From: Saccoglossus kowalevskii
Lineage: Eukaryota; Hemichordata; Enteropneusta; Harrimaniidae
Direction of reading: 5' to 3'
DNA: 31,897 nt
NCBI RefSeq assembly: GCF_000003605.2
Contig: NW_003151758.1
Location: 240,497 to 272,393 of the forward strand
Part shown: in pieces, positions 13,901 to 25,900 of the stretch
How the letters are laid out: every line of letters starts with the position of its first letter
How positions within the stretch are numbered: the first letter of the stretch is position 1
Position numbers and translations under genes: made by a program
The notes under the pieces: model-generated
Told to the model about the DNA's origin: nothing
Seen by the model: only the letters and a program-made list of their open reading frames with translations
Databases searched by the model: none

Positions 13901-16900
13901 AGAGTATATATATATGTACATGCACGCTATGCTTTCAGTGTCCACATTTTTGCGATGGTCATTACTAATTGATACTATTGACACAGGAAAAAACATTTAT
14001 AGTTACAACTATTTCCGCTTTAACGAAGTCACTCAGTGTGGCTTTCTGCCTCATGAACCCATTCAAGTTTACACTCAAAAAAACAACAACACTCAAAAAA
14101 AAAAGTAGCAAAAGATTTCTAATGTCTAAAACCTAGCTTTTGTTGATACTATTTATTATTATTGTGTATATTTGTTAATTAATGTAAAATTAAAACTTGT
14201 GTATAGTATTTTCACTCACATACAAATTGCAAAATGCAAATCTCTTTTATTTGATTTTCAACAAAAAAAGTCATATTATAAATACACTTAATAATTTCAT
14301 GTAATTTTTTAATAATTCAAATTATAAACCTATCAAAAATACATGTGCAATTAAATTAAATCAAACAAGATATGATTTAATTTTACAATTATAAATCTAC
14401 AACCTAAATCTAGTGTCACATAGTTTTATTTAACATATACTCTTTGTATAAAAGCTGAAAAGAGCTCAGTGTTGACACATACATAAATACAGTACTAGTG
14501 CATACAGAGTAAATAACATTATATCCCCCCTGGGAGGGGATAGAAACCCATCTAGGATTGAACCATTTGAAGAGTGGGTGGGCCTTGTGGAATTTTCACC
14601 CAAATCAGTGGTATGATTATTTATTTCCAATAAATTCTACCTACTGTAAAATAATTTATTTTTATAGCTGGAATTAATATTTGCTGAAAAGACTTTTTGG
14701 ATGTTTTATATGGGATTTATTTTCACTAAGGCCAGACTTNNNNNNNNNNNNNNNNNNNNNNNNNNNNNNNNNNNNNNNNNNNNNNNNNNNNNNNNNNNNN
14801 NNNNNNNNNNNNNNNNNNNNNNNNNNNNNNNNNNNNNNNNNNNNNNNNNNNNNNNNNNNNNNNNNNNNNNNNNNNNNNNNNNNNNNNNNNNNNNNNNNNN
14901 NNNNNNNNNNNNNNNNNNNNNNNNNNNNNNNNNNNNNNNNNNNNNNNNNNNNNNNNNNNNNNNNNNNNNNNNNNNNNNNNNNNNNNNNNNNNNNNNNNNN
15001 NNNNNNNNNNNNNNNNNNNNNNNNNNNNNNNNNNNNNNNNNNNNNNNNNNNNNNNNNNNNNNNNNNNNNNNNNNNNNNNNNNNNNNNNNNNNNNNNNNNN
15101 NNNNNNNNNNNNNNNNNNNNNNNNGAAATAAAATTTTATTTCATGTATAACCTTGTTGCTCATCTGCGCGAGACTTTGGTACTTTTATCATGATACTTCC
15201 ACGAAAATGCAACTTGGATTTAGTATGCGGCTGCGGTAAAAAAATTAAGAAAAAAGTAATAGTTTTTTAGCATTTTTTTGCACTTACAAGTCGAAGGGCG
15301 CGAGAAATTATGCTGAAATAAAATTTGACACATTTTTACAGCGCACAAAAAAAATATTTGATTGATTACGTGTACATCTAGCCTGTGACTACAGAATTAC
15401 GGAATTTATTTTTTCAACTTACGTTGTACGAACAAAAAAATATTGCAATTACGTTGAATGAAAATAACCCTTAGTCCCCCCCAAATGAATTTTTTAGACC
15501 TGAGTGACTATACAGTGGTTAGTATGTCCACCTCATATCAGGGAGATTGTGTGTTCAATTCCTGAATCCAACTGTTTACTCAACAGTATAAATCAGAGTA
15601 CAGTCTGCCATGCCAACCAAATAACACACAATTTTCAAGGTTTGGTTTGCTCAATGTGCTTGAAGTTAGCACCAAACAACAAAAAATGTCAAGAAAGACA
15701 GCAATGAGCCCTATATCCACAAATGTCACCTTGCACAAAGGTATTGAAAAACAAAATACTGCAATTGTTATATTTTTCAGAACCCCCTCCAAAAATTGTT
15801 TAACATGGAAGCTAAATCAACATGGTTTATTGTTGTTAGGTGGGAACGTTTTAAAAGACAACCAGAGCAGGTTGGGTTCAAAGGACACCACTGTCTGTTC
15901 AAAGTACACAACAATGGACTGACAATAAGTACCAACCAGAGGTGGAAACTTCATTTTTGTACATCTATTAATTGCATATTTCAAAACAACTTATTTTTTC
16001 AACATAAACAATTTATTTAAAATATTACCACAAAACCACCTGTTGAATTGCAATGTCTTTTAGGATTATATCCTTATTTAAGCATGGCAACACTCCACCA
16101 GAACAAAACAGACCAACTCCCAAAATAAAAAAAATACAGAAAAACTCAAATCCATACCATACATATTGTACATAAGATGTCCCCCCACAAAATAATGCTC
16201 ATCCCTTATCTCGATAAGATATCAATCCAAAAATATAATCTTTAATATTTTTTGAATTTTCCATGTTTTCAATGTTTCCATTACAAAACACAATTTGTGA
16301 TTATTCGATACAAAACACAAAACATTTACATGCTCTATCTTTCTCACTTAAAAACGAGTTACAAACATATCTGTATAGTAACCATGGTAACCAACCCAAG
16401 GCTGTTATTGTATGTTTTGTAGGTATCCTATCAACAGTGGTTTGACCCCCAACTGTGTGATTGTACATGCTAAATTGCATAGTTATAGTCTACAAATGTC
16501 ATCCATATAGTCGCAGCAAGAAAATTTAATAATAAGCCAAGACAATATTGTATAGGTAATGATCACTAATCAGACTGATTGCTCTTTACTAAAATATTTA
16601 ATACATTGTAAAAACAAATCTGATGTTTATTATAAAACATAAAATGAAATAGTTATTGCAGACAGACTACATATTGTCAGTTCTTGAAAACGCATGTACT
16701 GCGTGTAAATATCAATTTACCTGGAACGTTCACTCAAAGAGTTAACACTGCAAATATGTCATCTAATGCACATTCCAGTTTAGTAATATAATTAATTACA
16801 TAAAAAATTGACAAATTAAACATAGATCTCAAGATATCGCTACCTTATTATTGATGCCCTACAGCATGTCAGTAATCCCATGATGCATCTCAAAATTATT

Positions 16901-19900
16901 ACATGTACTTTGACAATGCCCTTCAATATTCCGCTATTATTACACTAAGGCAATAATTTTATCATTTTTGGCTTTTATGTAACTGCCCTTAACCCTGTAA
17001 CTAAGTTTACTCATTCAAGCTAGTCACAATAAAGAGGGAGGAGCAGGGGGGGATAGCTGGTACAGGTTACGGGAAATAAAAATGGCTTTTTACGTTTTTA
17101 CAGAAAATAAAATGAAAGTTCCATTTTCAGTAAAAAAATAGGTTTTTACACTTTACAAATAAAGCAAATTCCTAATTTTATATTATGAGTTTTTATAATA
17201 TTTTTGATAATTTGAGATTATACGACATTTAATTTGGAAAATGCTTTATATACTTACAAAAATTAAGATATTTGTACAAACTACGGACGAATAAAATACT
17301 TGATTACATTTTACACCTTGCCCATGTCTATGAATTTACGTTTTTTATTTATTCAAATTACATTATTACAAAAATAAAAACAATTGATTACAGCTTATGA
17401 AAATACCCTTTGCCGACCCTCGATAAACACTATTTTTTGAATAGACGTCAAAAACCACAAATAAACATAAATTTGACTCAATGAATGATTGAAACATTCA
17501 AAACATGATGTCTGAATTAGAATACTTACAATTTATATATTTTTAGTGGAAATGATTTTTTAAATGGGAAATTTCAAAGAGATTTCATTTTATAATATGT
17601 CTTTATTTTTTTAAATAACGTGTTGATAGTCGATAAAACAGACCATACCCTTAGGTATTCCCAACACAGTCAATTACAATCCATATGCCACTTAACAATC
17701 TATTCTCAGCTTCCATCAACGGATATAGAAAATATTTCTTCAATAGAACCTCTCTTCAGGCAACAGTTCTCCTCACACTCGCTATATTGCCATGGAAATG
17801 AATGTAAACATGCCAAGCTAGACAATCAGAGTTAGTGCAATAATGGAAGACATTTACTTAATTTCCTTTTAAGACTGACACTTGATACTTGAAATCAATT
17901 CAATAGAAAACAGTAAGCTTTAGCAAAACAGTGATTTACACAATGGATGTCTTGTACATCCATATCCCACAATCAAGAACTTTATATCGCATTAAGTACT
18001 TTATACTTCTTTAGCATGATTTTGACGAGGAAGTTAATTTTACAAATTATGGTCATTTTCCTATTAAATTGTTTGTAGACATATACTGTAAATCATTTAA
18101 TTAGTGCGGCTAAAAATAGATTTTAAAAAGATTCATGAAAATAACATTTTGTGGAAGTTAGTATGACTTACTGTTTTAAAATTTCACGAATATTTAATTT
18201 CTCTTACTCGCAATATATGTCTCATATAAATGCAAATATATAATAATAATATATGCAAATATATAATAATATATGCAAATTTATATGCAAATATATAATA
18301 ATATATGCAAATTTATATAAAATATATGCAAATATATAATAATATATGCAAACATATACAATATATATAAAATATATGCAAATACATTATATACAAGTGT
18401 GCTTGTACAAATTATGGGATTAAGGTTGAAAAATACAGTTTCATTTTCTTTTTTGGTGCTGTTATTTGCAAAAGTAAGGCACAATTAAGTCACCATTTTT
18501 TTTTCATCTTCTGTCCTTATAAGTTCAATGTTAATTAACTGAAATGTAAACATTGCTATATTGTAATATATGAAAACAACACATATGTGTGCTAGAAAAG
18601 TTTTTTAATGAAAATATTGTCCTTCCAGGTTTTCATGTAGCAAGAAGAAAATGAAATTTATTAGTCTACAGATAGTGATTACAAATGGAAATTATTTTTG
18701 CACCAAAATCCCATATCAGAGGGTCAAAGAATCAGAATCCCAAAGGATTACAGTCCCAGTATTCATTCCACTATAAATGTATCTTTTTATTATAACTCTA
18801 GAGGGCACTCTTTAAGTATAGAGGGCTCCCTTTCAATCTCAATCAATCTGAAAACTCAACTAAAATATTCTTGAAGCTACTCAGATATTGTTCATTTTTT
18901 GTTTTAAATGGTTATTAGTATTTTGGAAAGAAAAACAACATGAAATGTTTCTATGGTTACAAGCATCATCTATTTTCTGTCTGGCCCTTGTAATCTCCAC
19001 AGTTTGAGCAGTCTGACAAGTATTTCTGCAATTTTATATTCGTTTGTAGTGGGCTGAAATAAACGTCTTGGTTGCATACGATGCACGTATAACTATTCAC
19101 GGTTACAGAAATAGGTACCTAGACTGTGCAAATAAATATGCATAGTCACGTTTCTACTGTCTGCTTTTACTTCATTACGCAGACAGTGAAATGAACAATT
19201 AATCTATTTCATTACTACATTGATTCACATGCAATAAAATCCCATTCCTGTTAAACCCTTTGAGCGCCAAGTTTTTTTTTTTTCGCTCAAATTTGAAAAG
19301 ATTTGTTCATATTTTCTGTAATTTTCATGGAATTTTGAACCAAACAGACAAAATGTTAAATTATTTCTTGCTTTTGATCAAAAAAATTGAAATTTGAAAC
19401 ATTTTATGTGGAAGTTATAATGGAATTATCAATCATCAATTTGAAGATTTCTAGGAGTGAAAATTGAGCAGCTTCCAGAGGTCATTATCACCTTATGAAT
19501 ATTCATGAGATTAACAACAAAAAACACTCAGTCACTACATAAAATCTACGTAGATTGCTTTAATTTCATGAGAGACAACCGTCAATTCTCATGAATTTCG
19601 TAAATCAGAGAAAATTTAAATTTCATTGAGATCTGCTGAGCAAACATCAGAAGTACTGGCAAGATAGCTGAGTTCCCCCAGAAGGAAATTTGTCACTGAG
19701 AAAAAAATGTGATATCTTCTACAAAAATAAAGTTAGCAATTTAAACTTGCTCACTAATTGAGCAGGTGGCTGCAGGCTTATAACCTTAATTTTGAATGCT
19801 AAAGTAGAGTTTTGTTATCTTTAATAAAATACTATTAGGTTATTACGAGGATACCTCAAAGTATGCACAAAGACAGTACAGCAGGAGTATTGGCCAACGT

Positions 19901-22900
19901 GCAGCGACGGCGTACTGTCTGAGTGCATATATTGAGGTATTCTCGTAATAACCTTATTATTATAGTACAGCTTTTCCTTCCAAGGATACATCACTGGAAT
20001 GCCGAAATCCAAAGTTTAGAACCGAATCAGCGAACTATGTGTGTGGAGTCCGGTCGAACCCTAGTGACAGCCATGTTTGTTTTCATTATTAAAGGTCACG
20101 CTTATGCATGTAATCATTCCATATTTGGAATTCGCATTTCTTTATATGGTAGGATAAAAATACCCTGTAAATTACAGCAAAATTACGGCACGTTGTAACT
20201 TATACAGTGGTTTTACGATGATGGATGTATGATAAACCCTTATAATATTTAACTTTGAAAAAAAAAATCTTCAGTTCTGTAAGCTGTAATTATAAAATTG
20301 TGGGAAAATACGTAAAAATGCACAAATTGTTATAATAATGGTTAGTAACTGTGATTTAACTTGAGTGCTCTATATTAAAGAAGGACATTTTAACCTTTCC
20401 AATCTGCCTTCAATGTGTGTCACTTTTCACAAAATATCAGCAGCACTTTTTTTTTTCATATATTTTCAAAAATGTTGAATGTCTATTAGCTAAGAATTTT
20501 AAAGTACAAAAAAATTTGTCACTAAAATATTTGCAGGTAGTAAAAAAATGGCTGCCTATCAGCCATATTGAAAAGGATCACCAACACATATACACATATG
20601 TACAACTCAACAACACCAGAAGAAAGTAATTAGATAAGCACCTGAAAATGACACTCACATACTAAAGATTCCGACTCATGAAAAAAAAATACAAAGAATT
20701 TATATCAAAGTTAACTGAAAAAGAAAACAAGTGAGCTCACATGTTATTTGAATCCTGCTGTGTTAATATACTCTGTTGGTTAAAGTGGACTATTAAAGTA
20801 ATCGTTTTTTTCTATCTACAAGTTCGCATGAACTAGAAATCAAAATTTATTAGACTTGTAGAAAGTAAAAGACGTTTAAAATATACAATGGAAGTGGAAG
20901 GACACGATATAAAACATAACGGAGAGCAGTATTGTGTTGTTACCAATAGTATCTATGTGGGTTGTGTTCATTGTATGACCTTCTATTGTCGACGCCATTG
21001 ATGATATATTCTATACCGCCAATGATTTCACTGTTAAGCCAGCTACGACGATTTCTCTGCTTCACCGACTTTAGACTCAACAGGAGTGGACAAAAAAAAA
21101 AAAACAATAATAAGAAACACTATATTATAACAAACTTCAAAGAACTGGTGAACCATTTTTTAAACTGGTTTTATTGTTCATCGATAGTATTTTTGCGTGT
21201 ATCCATCAATAAGATTGTAGTGTGTCCATTGTTGTAAGTTTCAATCTAAACACATTGTACGAGCAAACAAACAGAAAAAACAGACAGTGTGGAACTTTCT
21301 TTCAGGAAAATATATCCCACTAATACATAACACAAAAAGTTTACTACCGACATACCAGCATACCGGTGTAAATTAACTTCCAAACTGGCTTTACCTTTTC
21401 ATGAAAACTTACAATTTCAAAAATAATTAAGGTAGATTATATCACTCTGCATAATTTGCATATGTGGTAAATCTCACTTTACTACTTACAGGGAGAGCAT
21501 GGACCAGCTTAAAGTTAGGTTATACTCAGTCTGTATTATGCTAGAGTTGCATTCACTGTTATATATTTAAAAAAAATAGCTTAAAAACCATGAAAACAGC
21601 GAGGTTTGAGCTATTTAATGTTGGTTCCTATGGGGAAATGAACTTGTCAGATTTGAAAATATCATTCAGGGACATATGCTTCATGATAAAAGAAATTGTA
21701 TGTTGTTATAAGATGGGTAATTCTGATTGTCAACAAATTATTAGGAGATTCTGGGTGAATACTATATTATCGAAATATCCGACCTTAACAAAAATGAATC
21801 AATATGGCACATTTCATTTTTTATGACAAAAGCACAACAATGTTCGAGGGACATGTTAACCTTCCCACCCTGTTAATTGGTTATGACACCCCCTGATAAA
21901 AGTGGACTCTTCAACTGTATTAAAATAATCCTTTATATATATTGAACTAAACAATAATTGCATACCTCTGAGGCTGTTGTTTACCCCAAGGTTAATGTGA
22001 CCTTCACTATATACAATGACTTTATTTAATTCAAACTGTTTTTTTGTTATTTCAACAGTTAAATAACACAATCAAGACATGTCATTCAACAATATAAAGC
22101 AAACAGAAAAAGGAGAAACCCACAAATCCTTGATATTTTACTGGATAAAGGGCTGTTTCCATGGAAACACAAGTTTGTGATTTGCACATGTGAGTGTAAT
22201 ACCAAGCTTCATAGCAACCTATAGTAGTTTGTCCTAATCCAAAAATTAGGTAATGAGCAACCCCATTTGTTTTTTTCAAAAATATATATAAAAGATGAAA
22301 ATAATTCAGCCATTTTGAATGCTATAATTTTTGCCTTAAAAGTTTTGCTGTGACATTTTGCATGTCATTTTTGCATATTTTCTGTAACTTTTCCTGTTCA
22401 TTTTAGACCAAATAGATGTAACTTTCCATTTGCTGCAGGTTTTGATCAAAATTATTGAAAAAATATGGAAAAAATTAAAAATTATGCCTATTTTGTGAAA
22501 AGAGACAAATATAGACTTTGACGATCAAAGAATTGAATAAATGTGTAGTGACATTTGACCTTGCAAATGCCTTTAAATCAAGTTAAAGAAATTTGCGACA
22601 GCAGTCTTCAGCATCATTTATGTTACAGATGTTGTACAATTTTGCAATATAATGACCTTTTGTACAATGTACTGTAAAATACTTTATTTTAGCTGGATTT
22701 AATTTTCGCTGAAAAACTTTTTGGGTGTTTTGTATGGAATTTATTTTCACTGATTTTTGATGAGTTGAATGTAAAATATAGGAAAAAAAGTATATTCGCT
22801 GGATTGTATTTTCACTGAATTATTCTTTCAGCGAAATTGGCGAAAATTAATTCCAAGCGAAAATAAAGTATTCCACAGTAGTTAATTAACCATGTATGAG

Positions 22901-25900
22901 AAAATCGAAAGATGATCAATCAGTTGTGTTTCTGTCTAAATATCAAAGACCCATAAGTCAACATATGCTGTAATTGGAGACTTTCTTTCTTATATTAAAA
23001 TATCAGCAGAGCATTCTGGGTACGATTCTAATTTCAAGTCTGTGAGAGCAACGACGAATCTAGAACAGCCAGTGAATTACGAAATAAAAAAACTATGTAG
23101 TATTGTATCAGTATTAGATATTGGAAAACAAATTTGACATATAATCTGCTAAAAACATGAAGTTTGTCATTTTAAAGACAGTCGACATGTAGTGTTGGAT
23201 AACAAATAAAGTATGCTATTACATATATACTGCAATCAGACCATGGCATTTTGTCATATATATTACAGGTGTTGTACATGTCACATGGGACCCATGGGTA
23301 ACACGTCTGATGTTTACACTATTAATCTGTCTTTTAATTGTTTCAGATTAGGATTATGCTTATAACTGTAGGTGTACCTGCAAGTACATTTTTCTATCAC
23401 ATGTAATCATTGATGATAAATAGGTAGGCTTTTATTTGAATAAAATGGTTGACAAGTAACAGGAAGACAAAACAAGATATCGCTTGAATAAAATTCCAAA
23501 ACACAGTTAATAACTTTGATAGACTGACATAAAGTGATCCCAAATCTTTCTTGAACAAAATAATCAACTGTTTGAGTTTCAAGAAGTGATCAAACGGATA
23601 TCACAAACCGAAACGACAAGAATAAAAAGCCCCTTGACAAGTAAATCCTTTAAGCCCTAAGAATAATACATTGGCATGGCATTTCAACCCCGGTATTGGG
23701 TGATTTAATACAGACGCACAGGGCATGTCAAGCATGGTATGTGTAGCTACAAATGTTAAACTCAGAAAGCAGATGTTGATAAACTGGAAATATTCTCATA
23801 ATTCATAATATATTTGATTTTGGTTTCAAATGGACCTCATACAAATATTGAAATAAAGAAATAAATTTAATTTAATTTCAAAAAAAAAATTGTTCACCAA
23901 AAATTGTTTTTAATTTTAGGAGTATAATTTAAGATTATATTTGTCTGTAATGTAGCTTTGAAATCAACAAGACTGGAATATGTCACCACCTGATAATTTG
24001 TTGCTTGCATGAACCTTAGCAAGTGGGCGTGGTTATAACTTCAGTAAAAATATGAAAATAAAAAAAATTTCGATATTTTGTTGATCCAATTTAAGTTTCC
24101 ATGCAATGAATAACAAAGAGCATACAAAAAAAAAGATACCAAAACTTGTTGCCATGGAAACAACAATCTTGCAGCCATTTTGAATTAACATACATACAAA
24201 CTGAGGTTTATCAATAAAAAATATTTGACATCATCTTGATACCTTCTGCTGTTACTCTGTCTGTTTGGAGAAAACCAATTTAAAGGGCGGCAGTAGTCAC
24301 GCCACGCATGCGTGAGATATATGGGTCTCATATTAACAAAGATGGCGACTTTGACCGTTGCGCAGATCAACGAGTACTACCGGGGTAACTGAGATGTTTG
24401 CAAGCTTTAATTGGGTATTTTTAGATGATTGGAAAGTATCGAAGAAGTCATCGGCGGTATTCAGTGCAAGTCGCGCCCAGGTATAGAATTATGGCGAAAT
24501 CAATGTTTATCAACACAAATGTCGCACATGCGCAACGCGACGATCGAATGCCGCATTGAAAGCCCAGGGAAATAAAACACACACAATTATCAGATGAGTA
24601 ACCTTTCACTTTCATGTCACCTTGATTCCCAATTTTGTCATTTTTTTCTTCTTTACTTTATCTACTGGTTACCATGGCAACAGTTCTCACCTGTCAAGTT
24701 CATTATATCAGCTGTGAAACATTATCTTGCATTTTAATGTCTGCACTTACATTTTTTTTTTACACATATTTCACAAGTAGTGGTGTTACCATTAAAGTCA
24801 CAACCCATCAATGTCTAACAATAGGGGATTTTCCGTACAATTGCGAGAGCTCGCGAGATGTATGAAAAACGCGCGTCGAACGTCTGCCGCAAAAATCGAA
24901 CGATTTGATTTTGAACTAGAATTTCTTTATTTCGTAACTCACATCGACCTGCCGATCTTCGACAGAGTAATATTGCTTCCGAATACCCTTACTTAATCAA
25001 AATTGCCTATCATCAAATGTGAACAGCACATTATTAAGCATGGAAATGTCCCCCAAAATACTTCGCGTTTGTCGAATGCCACGCGATATTTGACGCCACT
25101 ACGACGCTATGACCTTTGTTTGTCCTGTTTTTACGTTCGATTTCACGCATAACGCGTGATTCTCGCAGTGAACGGAAAATGGTCTATTGAGGTAACTCAG
25201 CCGCAGTGAACGTTTGATGCAAGTATTAATTAAGGATTATTCCATTTGATTGATAGGGGTTTTGCAACACGATGGAAGTCTCAATATGGGATATCTCACG
25301 TGATTGATAAGATAGCTATATAATTTACTAAGCCATATGTGTACTGAGCTATTTTTGAAAATATATTATAACTACACAAAACCCGGGTTTAAATACAGAG
25401 GTGATCACCTCCTTGTACTTTCACTTGAAAAGTGGAATCCAGTGAAAATACTTTTCCTATATATCGTAACTCAATCTAAAACAGGAACAAACACTCTCTG
25501 TATCTAAATCATTCAACAGTATTTCTGAGACAGAATTTGACTAGACGGGAGATATTTATACAATTTTAGGTTTTGTATTTTTTGGCAGTGTGCCCTGTAA
25601 GCCAATATGAGGCGAAACTGACACACAAAGCTTCGCTGTAACGCAACTGTGCTATAATTAACTGGCGCCTCAACATAAAATCGCACATTGGGATAATTAA
25701 AAACAAATTACTATCGGTATATACATGTAGTTGTGGAATTTTGTACTTTAAATTTAATGGTTAAATTTTGGTTAAATTTAATTCACATTCAATAAACAGG
25801 TGTAAATATTAAGAAAATCAGGGGCTACAACATATTTTTGTGTGCATCAGGTCAAATATACAGCCATCTACAATTTGATTTGAAGACTGATCAACAAGCT

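Noticed and set aside
14681-15193. Open frames of 145-170 codons across the N run
   Set aside because: They are artefacts of translating unknown bases.
15504-16020. Overlapping open frames as a small gene
   Set aside because: Three frames overlap without a domain; part is a tRNA-like repeat relic.
18226-18390. CRISPR-like spaced repeats
   Set aside because: Spacing is irregular, spacers are not unique, and the context is animal intron; it is a minisatellite.
21590-21826. 78-codon plus-strand open frame as a gene
   Set aside because: No recognised motif, no splice or promoter context, AT-driven composition; expected by chance in this length.
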